A stretch of 11,315 nucleotides of DNA. It comes from CAZFMJ01 sp964520045. Lineage in GTDB: Bacteria > Elusimicrobiota > Elusimicrobia > Elusimicrobiales > CAZFMJ01. The first letter of the stretch is position 1. Every line of letters starts with the position of its first letter. The notes under the pieces are model-generated. The model saw only the letters and a program-made list of their open reading frames with translations. It searched no databases and was not told where the DNA came from. Below are positions 1 through 7,171 of the stretch, in pieces. The position numbers and the translations under genes are program-made. The stretch lies in assembly GCA_964520045.1 (NCBI GenBank), contig CAZFMJ010000086.1:1-11315 (forward strand), written 5' to 3'.

Positions 1-59
1 TTTTACATTGCAAGATGATACTGCCTTGGGTAACATTTTAGCTTGCGCGATACGTCCCC

Positions 60-94
60 TTGACTATGCTTGATTTTCAGTGTACACTATAAAT
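60..94 (+). promoter_or_regulatory. Candidate brnTA promoter with palindromic operator
   Basis: A sigma70-like promoter is visible: TTGACT at 60-65 (5 of 6 matches to the -35 consensus), a 17-base spacer, and TACACT at 83-88 (4 of 6 matches to the -10 consensus). A perfect 10-base palindrome, AGTGTACACT, lies at 79-88 and covers the whole -10 box. BrnA-type antitoxins are known to repress their own operon, so this palindrome is a plausible BrnA operator; that assignment is inference. Only six bases separate the -10 box from the ATG at 95, so transcription would begin at or next to the start codon, and no Shine-Dalgarno sequence is present. Confidence 0.55.
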
Positions 95-379
95 ATGAAG
101 TTTGAGTGGGATGATAAAAAAGCGGAACGCAATACCCTTAAGCATGGAATCAGTTTTGAGATGGCAGCATTTGCTTTTGACGACCCCTACGCTTTAATAA
201 TGGAAGACGTAAAACATTCCGCGCATGAGCGCAGGCAATGGTTAATAGGCGACTCGGGTGATAGTGTTTTAATCGTTGTGTTCACAATACGCACGCCAAG
301 AGGGAATGTAAGGATTGTCAGCGCGCGGCGAGCGAATCGCCGCGAAAGGAGAATGTATGAAGAACTCAAAGGAATTTGA
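95..379 (+). CDS. brnT: BrnT family type II toxin (ribonuclease)
   Basis: This 94-residue protein matches the BrnT/DUF497 family in length and layout. BrnT toxins have a RelE-like fold and cleave RNA, arresting growth until neutralised by BrnA. Visible signatures are the N-terminal FEWDDKKA, the K16-H17-G18 motif followed by a short helix, a DDP turn at 29-31, a hydrophobic strand (VLIVVFTIR, 58-66) and the family's basic C-terminal block RIVSARRANRRERRMYE at 73-89. I chose the ATG at 95. A GTG at 80 in the same frame lies inside the predicted -10 box and would add five residues the family lacks. The gene overlaps brnA by 23 bases, as expected for translational coupling of toxin and antitoxin. 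It is unrelated in function to the sugar operon downstream. Confidence 0.88.
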   Translation: MKFEWDDKKAERNTLKHGISFEMAAFAFDDPYALIMEDVKHSAHERRQWLIGDSGDSVLIVVFTIRTPRGNVRIVSARRANRRERRMYEELKGI

Positions 380-629
380 TTTTTCCAAAGCGCGCCGGGT
401 CATGCCTCAGGAAACACTGGCTTTTAAAAATGCCATCGAGAAGACTTTTCATGTGAAGCGTCCTTCGCGGGGGCGTCCGCCTAAAGGCATTGATAAATAC
501 CGTGATGTCCATATCCGGCTCCATCCCAAAGCATTGGAATGGGCGCACGCCCAGGCAAAACATCGCGGGATCGGCTATCAAACGTTTATCAACGAAATGC
601 TCCTGCGTCACGCCAACCGGTTTCCGTAA
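357..629 (+). CDS. brnA: BrnA family antitoxin (ribbon-helix-helix)
   Basis: This 90-residue protein is the expected partner of BrnT: it binds the toxin and represses the operon. The first half is basic and variable, with a GRPPKG linker at 39-44. Residues 50-85 carry the BrnA/CopG-like part: a short strand (DVHIRL), helix A (PKALEWAHAQAKHR) and the GIGYQTFINEMLLRH segment. GYQTxIN is characteristic of BrnA. The ATG at 357 has a strong ribosome-binding site, AAAGGAG at 345-351, five bases upstream. A longer reading from 315 would run deep into brnT and has no such site. The spacing between the two helices is slightly longer than in the classic short BrnA form, so a related CopG-type antitoxin is a minor alternative. 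Confidence 0.85.
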   Translation: MKNSKEFDFSKARRVMPQETLAFKNAIEKTFHVKRPSRGRPPKGIDKYRDVHIRLHPKALEWAHAQAKHRGIGYQTFINEMLLRHANRFP

Positions 630-638
630 GGATTGGCG
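611..638 (+). other. Weak stem-loop straddling the brnA stop codon
   Basis: CGCCAA at 611-616 pairs with TTGGCG at 633-638 around a 16-base loop that contains the stop codon. No T-tract follows, so this is not a standard intrinsic terminator. It could slow 3' decay or be chance. Confidence 0.25.
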
Positions 639-681
639 CAGTTCCCTGCCGCCTCTTTATCCCCGTTCTTCCTTTCCGTCT

Positions 682-756
682 CTCCGCCTTCGTCGGAGGA
701 CGAGACCTCGCCATGGTGTTTGGCGGGCAGCCTTCAGCCTAAACGCCTTCAGTCTA
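682..756. repeat. Palindromic intergenic element with short direct repeats
   Basis: Two small hairpins lie side by side. CTCCG (682-686) pairs with CGGAG (694-698), and a seven-pair stem with one G-T wobble joins 707-713 to 721-727. Immediately after, the 8-mer GCCTTCAG occurs at 730-737 and again at 745-752, within a degenerate run of GCCT units. No protein reading is convincing here. The pattern resembles a decayed dispersed intergenic repeat; I cannot test its copy number from one window. Confidence 0.4.
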
Positions 757-822
757 TCTCTTAAAAATGGTAAAATGTATCATCAGGATTTTCCGTTGTT
801 TTAATCTGAAAAATGCAATTAC

Positions 823-870
823 GCCCTCACCTTTTATCCTCTCCCCGAGGGAGAGGGCGGGGAGAGGGGG
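823..870. repeat. GC-rich REP-like hairpin element
   Basis: A perfect 9-base inverted repeat, CCTCTCCCC at 838-846 and GGGGAGAGG at 859-867, encloses a 12-base GA-rich loop that itself repeats the GGGAGAGG theme. A CCCTCACC lead-in at 824-831 completes a pattern (CCCTCACC, CTCTCCCC, then GGGAGAGGG) seen between genes in many Proteobacteria, Desulfobacterota and Nitrospirota genomes. It is followed by mixed A/T sequence rather than a T-tract, so a terminator role is not clear. Confidence 0.55.
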
Positions 871-1020
871 ATGCATAAAAAAATTCAGCTTTTTGATACG
901 ATAAACATGTTTCAACTGCAGTTTTCGGGTTAATCAAGTATAGTGTTTCCTAAGTTTAGAGTTTTGAGTTTGGAATTTTAAATTTATTCTTAAGTATCTT
1001 GTCCCCCGATTACGGAATTC
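868..1020 (+). promoter_or_regulatory. AT-rich leader with possible operon promoter
   Basis: The composition drops sharply to AT-rich after the GC-rich hairpin. TATAGT at 939-944 is a fair -10 box (5 of 6 consensus matches), but no good -35 hexamer lies 16-18 bases upstream. A TTGATA at 893-898 is too far away to pair with it. If used, this would give a 5' leader of about 70 bases. The flippase ATG at 1021 has only a weak GGA a few bases upstream. I saw no riboswitch-like fold. This is the most likely place for the operon's promoter because no gap downstream is larger than 11 bases until 10161. Confidence 0.3.
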
Positions 1021-2541
1021 ATGAAAAATCCTTATTTCCGCGCTTTTGTGAAGGACAATTTCCTTGTTTTTATAGGGCAGATACTTGTTCTGGCAAAACC
1101 CCTTATTATCGCTCCGTTTGTGATAAAAACCATAGGTGTGGAAACCTTCGGTGCGTATGTGCTGATATTATCAATGGTTGGGTTTATAATAGGCACAGCG
1201 CCTTTGGGCACAGGGTTTCTTTTCCGAAGATTCGCTCCTTCGGAAACAGATTTGGCGGCAAGAGGAAATCTCTTTTACCGGCAGTTTGTTTTCCAGCTAT
1301 TCAGCATTGCTTTATGTATTTGCCTTCTTCTGATTTTCAATAAAACAATAAAAGCCGCTTTATTCCGTGATGCATCTGATTTTAGTATGATTTTTCTTGC
1401 GGTTTACACCCTTTGCTATCTTATTTACGGACAAGCAACCACCTATTTCAGGTATACCGGAAGAATGCGGAATTTTGTCTATGCTACCGTTGCGTTTCCG
1501 TATATCAGCATAGCAGTCATAGCGCTTGCATATTTTGCCGGAATTAAACTGAATATTAATTCCCTTCTTCTTGTGGATATTTTTTCTTTAATTGTTGTGG
1601 CTGCCGTATGGGGAATAAAAATATCATTAGAAATCGGCTTGAAACCCCGATTGCCGGAACTGATAGAGCTTAAGAAGGATCTATCACTGGGTTTCCCGGG
1701 TGTTTTGTCTTTTTGGACGGATTTTTTTCTCAATACAAGCTCCCGTTATATTATTTCTTTTTTTATTTCATTGGCCGCCGTAGGCTCTTATTCCGCGGCT
1801 TTACAATTGGGCTTTATCGCTTCCGTTTTACCAAGAATTCTTGGTGTTGCCATACCTCCTTTGCTTGCAAAAGCCGTTGATTCAGGCAATTTAAATGAAG
1901 CGTCAATAATGATCGATTACGCAATAAAAGGCTTTTTGACAATTGCTGTTCCATTCTCCATTATGAGCATTTTTTTTGCCAAGCCTGTTCTCTCGCTTTA
2001 TGCCAACAAAATTGTGGCGGACAGCGCTTACTTTCTTATTCCGCTTACGGCTGCTTCCTGCGTGTTCTACGGCCTTTCCAATCTATTATCTATAGCGATG
2101 TCCATTTCTTTAAAAACAAAAGATATTTTTTGGGCCAACCTTACGGCCTCTTTTTTAAATGTGGGGATTAATTTAGCCGGATTGTATTACTGGAGAAGTT
2201 TGGCGGTACCCGGCCTTGCGGCAATAGCCGGATATGCCGTAGTTTTTGTGATGCTGAAGAAAAAACTTCCTGAAAGCTGGAACATTTCACTTAACACTGC
2301 GTATATTCTCAAATCCGGATTGTCGGCTTTCACCGCGGGGATATCAGGTTATGCCCTGTTAATGTTTCTAACTAAATCAGGCGCAGGGCTGAGATTGATT
2401 ATCGGCCCTGTTCTTCTTGTTACCCTGCTTATTCATACAGCGATTATATTAAGCGTGAGAGTTATCAGTAAAAAAGAAATTGAATACGCAAGAAACTGCT
2501 TTAAACTTGCATCCGCTAAATTTAGCGTCTTATCCGCATAA
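1021..2541 (+). CDS. Wzx-like polysaccharide flippase (MOP superfamily)
   Basis: This 506-residue protein is almost entirely made of hydrophobic segments separated by short basic loops, giving roughly 12-14 membrane spans. It matches the polysaccharide biosynthesis/flippase branch of the MOP superfamily, which moves undecaprenyl-linked oligosaccharides from the cytoplasmic to the outer face of the inner membrane. The N-terminal helix pair (about 14-60) with GVETFGAYVL and the mid-protein SRYIISFF / AAVGSYSAALQL segment (241-263) are typical of this branch. It opens the operon and is followed after two bases by the synthase gene, which suggests it exports a glycan carrying the acidic sugar made downstream. 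The gene looks more AT-rich than the enzyme genes after it, as is common for flippases. The exact substrate cannot be read from sequence. Confidence 0.85.
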   Translation: MKNPYFRAFVKDNFLVFIGQILVLAKPLIIAPFVIKTIGVETFGAYVLILSMVGFIIGTAPLGTGFLFRRFAPSETDLAARGNLFYRQFVFQLFSIALCICLLLIFNKTIKAALFRDASDFSMIFLAVYTLCYLIYGQATTYFRYTGRMRNFVYATVAFPYISIAVIALAYFAGIKLNINSLLLVDIFSLIVVAAVWGIKISLEIGLKPRLPELIELKKDLSLGFPGVLSFWTDFFLNTSSRYIISFFISLAAVGSYSAALQLGFIASVLPRILGVAIPPLLAKAVDSGNLNEASIMIDYAIKGFLTIAVPFSIMSIFFAKPVLSLYANKIVADSAYFLIPLTAASCVFYGLSNLLSIAMSISLKTKDIFWANLTASFLNVGINLAGLYYWRSLAVPGLAAIAGYAVVFVMLKKKLPESWNISLNTAYILKSGLSAFTAGISGYALLMFLTKSGAGLRLIIGPVLLVTLLIHTAIILSVRVISKKEIEYARNCFKLASAKFSVLSA

Positions 2542-2543
2542 GA

Positions 2544-3608
2544 ATGAAAATTAAACCTATAAAAATCAGCTCTAAAATAATCGGTTTAAACAAACCTGTT
2601 TTTATTATTGCGGAAGCCGGCGTAAATCATAATGGCAGTCTGCATTTAGCTAAAAAACTTGTTTCGGAAGCCAAACGCGCTGGAGCCGACTGCGTAAAAT
2701 TTCAGACTTTCAAGGCGGAAAGGGTTGTTGCGCTTAACGCGCCGAAAGCCGCTTACCAACTGACAGTTACGCCTAAGAAAGAGTCTCAGTATGAAATGCT
2801 GAAAAAATTGGAATTATCCGAATCCGGCCATAGGAAACTGGCGGATTACTGCAAAAAGCAGAAGATAATTTTTTTATCAACTCCTTACAGCAATGAGGAC
2901 GCTGATTTCTTATCCGAATTGGGCGTTCCGGCTTTTAAAATAGCTTCGGGGCAGATAATTGAACTACCTTTTTTACGACACCTTTCGAAAAAGGCAAAGC
3001 CTATACTGCTGTCAACCGGCATGTCTACCATGCGGGAAGTTGAGCAGGCCGTCAAAACAATAATGGATGCAGGAAACAATAAAATCATCCTGCTTCAGTG
3101 CACCACAAACTATCCGTCAAGAATTGAGGATGCTAATTTATCCGCGATGGCTGTAATGCGCGAAAAGTTTAAACTGAATGCCGGTTACTCGGATCATACC
3201 ATAGGCTCTGCCGCGGCGGTTGCGTCTGTCGCGCTGGGCGCATGTGTTATTGAAAAACATTTCACGATCAATAAGAAACTGCCGGGGCCTGACCATTCAT
3301 CCTCGGCTGTCCCCGCTGAATTTGCCGCCATGGTCAAAGACATCCGGCAGGCTGAAAAAGCATTGGGCAACGGACGGAAAAAGCCGTCCCGAACTGAGGC
3401 CCGCAATATCAAGGGGATGCGCAGAAGCATCGCTGCTAAACTGCCTATTAAATCCGGCTCCGTTATTACTCATGAGATGCTTTGCTTCAAAAGACCTGCC
3501 ACGGGGCTTACCCCTGCCTTGGCTGATAAATTAGCAGGAGCAAGGGCAAGACGGGACATCCCGCGGGATTGTTTTATATCATGGAAAGATATTAAGGTTA
3601 AGCTATGA
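2544..3608 (+). CDS. neuB: NeuB/LegI family nonulosonic acid synthase
   Basis: This 354-residue enzyme belongs to the N-acetylneuraminate synthase family, which condenses phosphoenolpyruvate with a ManNAc-type sugar to make a nine-carbon 2-keto acid. The TIM barrel (about 15-275) begins with IIAEAGVNHNGS (21-32) and carries VKFQTFKAE (51-59), QYEMLKKLELS (82-92), LSTPYS (111-116), the metal-ligand histidine motifs SDHT (H218) and EKHF (H239), and GPDH (248-251). The 21-residue spacing between the two histidines matches characterised NeuB. The C-terminal SAF/antifreeze-like domain (about 290-350) includes RRSIAAK and KRPATGLTP. The KAERVV and QYEMLKKLELS stretches look closer to N,N'-diacetyllegionaminate synthase (LegI) than to true NeuAc synthase; that is judgement by eye. 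The start lacks a Shine-Dalgarno sequence and lies two bases after the flippase stop, so translational coupling is likely. It overlaps the acetyltransferase by ATGA. Confidence 0.92.
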   Translation: MKIKPIKISSKIIGLNKPVFIIAEAGVNHNGSLHLAKKLVSEAKRAGADCVKFQTFKAERVVALNAPKAAYQLTVTPKKESQYEMLKKLELSESGHRKLADYCKKQKIIFLSTPYSNEDADFLSELGVPAFKIASGQIIELPFLRHLSKKAKPILLSTGMSTMREVEQAVKTIMDAGNNKIILLQCTTNYPSRIEDANLSAMAVMREKFKLNAGYSDHTIGSAAAVASVALGACVIEKHFTINKKLPGPDHSSSAVPAEFAAMVKDIRQAEKALGNGRKKPSRTEARNIKGMRRSIAAKLPIKSGSVITHEMLCFKRPATGLTPALADKLAGARARRDIPRDCFISWKDIKVKL

Positions 3609-4081
3609 CCTCCGACATTATAATCCGCAGAGCTGAACCGGCAGACTCCGCATCCGTAAGCCTTATGCTTACGGCGCAGCCTGAAGCATACATAATGCAT
3701 TTTAAGCCGTTTTCTTTTTCCGCTGAGGAAATTAAAAAAAGGTTTTTATCCGCAAAGGCCGACCGTTATTGGATATTAAACTTCGGCAACGAGCTTGCCG
3801 GATTCTTTATGCTGAGGGGGTTTGACGAAGGCTATGAAATTCCCTCTTTCGGCGTGGTTATCAGCAAGCCATGGTCGGGAAAGGGGCTGTCCGCGCTTGC
3901 GCTTCAGTATTCCATATCATGGTGCAAGGCTAACGGAATCGCCAAACTGATGCTTAAAGTGCATCCTGACAACAGCAGGGCCAAAGAGATTTACGAACGA
4001 TTCGGCTTTGAAAAGGTTAAAATCGATCCCAAAAATGCCAATATGGTATACGAGCTGTCTTTACATGGAGTTCTGAAATGA
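3605..4081 (+). CDS. GNAT family N-acetyltransferase
   Basis: This 158-residue protein is a single GNAT domain that transfers an acyl group from acyl-CoA, usually to an amine. The acetyl-CoA pyrophosphate loop is visible as KPWSGKGLSALAL (88-100, the basic-x-x-G-x-G pattern). Motif B follows as LKVHPDNSRAKEIYERFGFEK (117-137), with the usual N-x-x-A-x-x-x-Y-x-x-x-G-F spacing. It overlaps the synthase gene by four bases upstream and the fusion gene by four bases downstream, both as ATGA. Its position between a NeuB-type synthase and a sugar aminotransferase suggests it acylates the amino group on the sugar precursor, the role of LegH or PseH. The family is broad, so the acceptor and acyl donor are inferred from context only. 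Confidence 0.85.
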   Translation: MTSDIIIRRAEPADSASVSLMLTAQPEAYIMHFKPFSFSAEEIKKRFLSAKADRYWILNFGNELAGFFMLRGFDEGYEIPSFGVVISKPWSGKGLSALALQYSISWCKANGIAKLMLKVHPDNSRAKEIYERFGFEKVKIDPKNANMVYELSLHGVLK

Positions 4082-6423
4082 GAGGGCAGATATTTTTGTC
4101 ATCACGGTCGCTGCCGGCGCATTCAATGGCGGAGCTCCTTGAGCTCTGCAGGAAAACAGATATTAAGGCTGTTGAAATCGGCTGTTCCGTCAATGCCGAC
4201 GCGCAAGATGTTCTCAAACTCGCAGGCCGTAACGGCAATTTGCTCAAGTTACTGCTCCACAATTACTTTCCAAAACCGCAGAATGAATTTGTATTAAATC
4301 TGGCTTCAAAAAATGCCGTCCTGCTTGAAAAGAGCATAAGCCTTTGCCGGACGGCAATTGACATCTCTGCCGATATAGGCGCGCCGTTCTACAGCGTGCA
4401 CTGCGGTTTTGCCTGCGACGCTGCCCCTGAAGCGCTGGGAAAGAGTTTTGCCTCCGCTCCAGCCTATCCTATTTCAGAGGCAAAAAACATATTTATCGAA
4501 TCATTGAAAAAGTTATGCGCCCATGCCGCTTCCAAAAGCGTCAAACTTCTCATAGAGAATAATGTGCTTATTCAGGATAATCTTGTTTCAGGCGAAAACC
4601 GGCTTTTTTTGGGAATAACCCCCGAAGATATGCTGGACATACTGCAAACTGTCAATTCGCCATCTTTAGGCATTTTGCTGGACACAGGCCATCTTAAGGT
4701 CAGCGCCAAGACGCTGGGTTTTGATTTGAATGCCGCCCTTATCAGCCTGGAAGACAAAATAGATGCTTTTCATTTAAGCGAGAATGATGGACTGATAGAT
4801 TCTAATAACGCATTTAATGACACGGCATGGTTCATCCCATTGCTTTCACGCTTTCCGGATGCAGTACGCATTATTGAAGTCGACAAGGCATCCATAACTG
4901 AACTAAAAAATATGTCCGCCGTAGTCAACGGAATTATTCACGCCTATTCCCCCATGAAGCCGCCGCCTATTCAGGCGATGGTGATTCCCCTTACAAAAAC
5001 ATTGCGCGAAGCTCTGTCTGTAATTGACAACAATGCGCAGGGTATTGTTTTTATCGTTGACTCCGATTCCAAGCTAGCCGGAGTGCTTAGCGACGGAGAC
5101 ATCCGCAGGGCTCTTTTAGCCGGCAATAAACTTGATACGCCCGTCCGTGATGTTATCCATAAGAATTTTGTTTCAAGACCGGTCGGCGCGGATTCCAAAG
5201 AACTTATCGCACTGCTTGAAGACCCCATTTTTCATGTGCCTTTGGTTGATGATACAGGCAGGCTTGTGGATTATGCCTGCCTGCACCGCCTTCACGGGAT
5301 ACAAATAACCCAGCCGCTTCTGACCGGCAATGAGCTTGCCTATGTGACGGAATGCATCAAAACTAACTGGATATCGTCTCAAGGTCCCTTTATAAAGCGG
5401 TTTGAGCGGATGTTTATTGATTACTGCAAGGTTCCTTATGCGCTGGCTGTGTCAAACGGGACAACCGGCCTTCATCTTGCGCTTGAGGCATGCGGAATCG
5501 GCCCCGGAGACGAAGTCATTGTTCCGGATATCACTTTTGCCGCCACAATTAATGCCGTGCTTTACACAGGGGCAACGCCGGTCATTGCTGATATTGAGCC
5601 GGACACATGGAATTTAGATCCTGAATGCATGCGCCGTTTAATCACGCCGAAAACACGGGCCGTCATCCCGGTCCATCTTTACGGCCAGCCGTGCAGAATG
5701 GACAAAATTATGTCCATCGCCCATAAACACAAACTACTGATTATTGAGGATTGCGCTGAAGCCCTTGGAAGCAGAGTCGGGGAAAACCACGTCGGCGCGC
5801 TTAGCGACTGCGCCGTTTTCAGCTTCTTCGGGAACAAAACCATAACCACGGGCGAGGGGGGAATGGTCATTTTCCGCGATAAAATTGTTTTTGAAAAAGC
5901 TTGTGTCCTGCGCGACCATGGAATGCGCCGCGACAGGCGGTATTGGCACGATACAGTCGGGTTTAATTACAGGATGACCAACCTGCAGGCCGCAGTGGGC
6001 ACGGCTCAGATGGAACGGGTTGATGAATTTGTGAGATGCAAACAAAATACCGCCCGCCTATATGACACATTACTGGGAAGCCTTAAAGGCATTTCTCTGC
6101 CGAAACACATAGCGGGAACAGTAAACAGTTACTGGCTATACACTATTCTTATTGAACCGGTCTCCGGAATCTCAAGAGACGAATTAATGGCCAAACTCCT
6201 CATGAACGGAGTTGAAACCCGGCCGGTTTTTTATCCGCTCCATGAAATGCCGCCGTATAAAAAATATTCTGAAGGCCGACAATTTCCTGTCAGCGAAGAT
6301 ATTTCAAAACGCGGTATTTCACTTCCTTCGGCGGTTACGCTTACAGAGAGCGAAATCCGCAAGGTCTGCTCAGCTATGAAATCTCTGCTGGGAGTCAAAT
6401 CCATACTCATAAATTCAGCCTAA
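4078..6423 (+). CDS. Fusion: sugar isomerase-like TIM barrel, CBS pair, DegT aminotransferase
   Basis: This 781-residue protein contains three units in one uninterrupted frame. Residues 1-285 form a xylose-isomerase-like TIM barrel (sugar phosphate isomerase/epimerase). It has SVHCG (H108), LLIEN (E160), LDTGH (D202, H205), FHLSEND (H232) and IIEVD (E267); E160, D202, H232 and E267 fit the usual metal-site order. Residues 295-412 are a CBS pair, with GIVFIVDSDSKLAGVLSDGD at 322-341. CBS pairs usually sense adenine nucleotides. Residues 413-781 are a DegT/DnrJ/EryC1/StrS sugar aminotransferase using PLP: SNGTTGLHLAL (459-469), IIEDCAEALG (D558), FFGNKTITTGEGGM with lysine K587 for the Schiff base, and NYRMTNLQAAVG. 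DegT enzymes usually have about 370-400 residues and act alone. The aminotransferase may play a LegC-like role on a 4-keto sugar; the job of the TIM barrel is unknown. ATGA overlap joins it to the acetyltransferase gene. Confidence 0.9.
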   Translation: MRGQIFLSSRSLPAHSMAELLELCRKTDIKAVEIGCSVNADAQDVLKLAGRNGNLLKLLLHNYFPKPQNEFVLNLASKNAVLLEKSISLCRTAIDISADIGAPFYSVHCGFACDAAPEALGKSFASAPAYPISEAKNIFIESLKKLCAHAASKSVKLLIENNVLIQDNLVSGENRLFLGITPEDMLDILQTVNSPSLGILLDTGHLKVSAKTLGFDLNAALISLEDKIDAFHLSENDGLIDSNNAFNDTAWFIPLLSRFPDAVRIIEVDKASITELKNMSAVVNGIIHAYSPMKPPPIQAMVIPLTKTLREALSVIDNNAQGIVFIVDSDSKLAGVLSDGDIRRALLAGNKLDTPVRDVIHKNFVSRPVGADSKELIALLEDPIFHVPLVDDTGRLVDYACLHRLHGIQITQPLLTGNELAYVTECIKTNWISSQGPFIKRFERMFIDYCKVPYALAVSNGTTGLHLALEACGIGPGDEVIVPDITFAATINAVLYTGATPVIADIEPDTWNLDPECMRRLITPKTRAVIPVHLYGQPCRMDKIMSIAHKHKLLIIEDCAEALGSRVGENHVGALSDCAVFSFFGNKTITTGEGGMVIFRDKIVFEKACVLRDHGMRRDRRYWHDTVGFNYRMTNLQAAVGTAQMERVDEFVRCKQNTARLYDTLLGSLKGISLPKHIAGTVNSYWLYTILIEPVSGISRDELMAKLLMNGVETRPVFYPLHEMPPYKKYSEGRQFPVSEDISKRGISLPSAVTLTESEIRKVCSAMKSLLGVKSILINSA

Positions 6424-6434
6424 AGAAGGTTAAA

Positions 6435-7166
6435 ATGTATCAGGGCAAAAAGATTTTAGCGGTGATACCGGCAAGAGGCAATTCAAAGGGCATTCCACGG
6501 AAGAATATGAAAAAAATAGCCGGCCGGCCTCTTTTCTTATGGACCGTTGATGCGGCAAAAAACTGCAGTTTAATTGACAAAATCATCGTAAGCACCGAAG
6601 ATAAAAATATCGCGAAAGCCGCTGGAAATGCAGGCGTACCTACTTATGATTTAAGACCACTGTCTTTGGCAACAGATACTGTCACTACGAATGAAGTTTT
6701 GCTTTATGAATTATCCAAACTGGAAAACAGCGGCGAGAAATTTGAAATAATAGTAAAATTACAGCCTACATCTCCGTTCAGAACTTCTGTGGACATTAAA
6801 CAAAGCATAGAACTCCTGCATTCATCCGGCTATTCGTCGATCGTATCAGTCTGCCAAGCTGAAACACATCCATGGTGGATGAACACTCTTCCGCCGAACA
6901 ATAACATGGCAAATTTTATCCGGCCTGATGTTGTAACATCAACGCGCCAGAATCTGCCATGTTCATATCGACTTAACGGGGCCATTTATACGGCATTTAC
7001 CGAATTTTTTAAAAAAAATAACTCTTTTTTCTCTGAATCCACAGGCGCATACATCATGCCGCAGGAACGTTCTGTTGATATTGACACAGAATTTCAGTTC
7101 CATTTAGCAGATTTATTGCTGAAGGAACTTAAAAGCCGTGGGAAAAGACATAAAAGTAAAGTCTAA
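6435..7166 (+). CDS. CMP-nonulosonate cytidylyltransferase, LegF/NeuA type (first copy)
   Basis: This 243-residue enzyme activates a nonulosonic acid by transferring CMP from CTP, giving the donor for glycosyltransferases. The CTP-binding loop is IPARGNSKGIPRKN (11-24). LQPTSPFR (109-116), RQNLPCSYRLNGAIY (171-185) and the metal-binding DID motif within SVDIDTEF (D215 and D217) are all intact, so it should be active. HPWWMN (145-150) and YIMPQERSVDID (206-217) are typical of the CMP-legionaminate branch rather than classical CMP-NeuAc synthetase, by eye. A GAAGG at 6425-6429 gives a good ribosome-binding site five bases before the ATG. It lies 11 bases after the fusion gene and 5 bases before a diverged paralogue. 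Because its motifs are complete, it is the likelier partner of the upstream synthase. Confidence 0.9.
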   Translation: MYQGKKILAVIPARGNSKGIPRKNMKKIAGRPLFLWTVDAAKNCSLIDKIIVSTEDKNIAKAAGNAGVPTYDLRPLSLATDTVTTNEVLLYELSKLENSGEKFEIIVKLQPTSPFRTSVDIKQSIELLHSSGYSSIVSVCQAETHPWWMNTLPPNNNMANFIRPDVVTSTRQNLPCSYRLNGAIYTAFTEFFKKNNSFFSESTGAYIMPQERSVDIDTEFQFHLADLLLKELKSRGKRHKSKV

Positions 7167-7171
7167 ATGCT

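Noticed and set aside
2..73. Open frame ending in TGA at 71-73 that could be the tail of an upstream gene
   Set aside because: Only 23 codons are visible and they match no family I recognise, so it cannot be told from chance.
490..804. 104-codon + strand open frame overlapping brnA and running into the gap
   Set aside because: It overlaps brnA in another frame, has no ribosome-binding site, and its second half is translated repeat sequence rich in Arg, Ser and Pro.
838..867. GC-rich hairpin as a brnTA terminator
   Set aside because: The stem is strong but no T-tract follows and it lies about 200 bases past brnA; a dispersed repeat explains it better.
999..1343. 114-codon + strand open frame at the flippase start
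   Set aside because: It lies in another frame over clear flippase coding sequence and its translation is Cys-rich and non-family-like.
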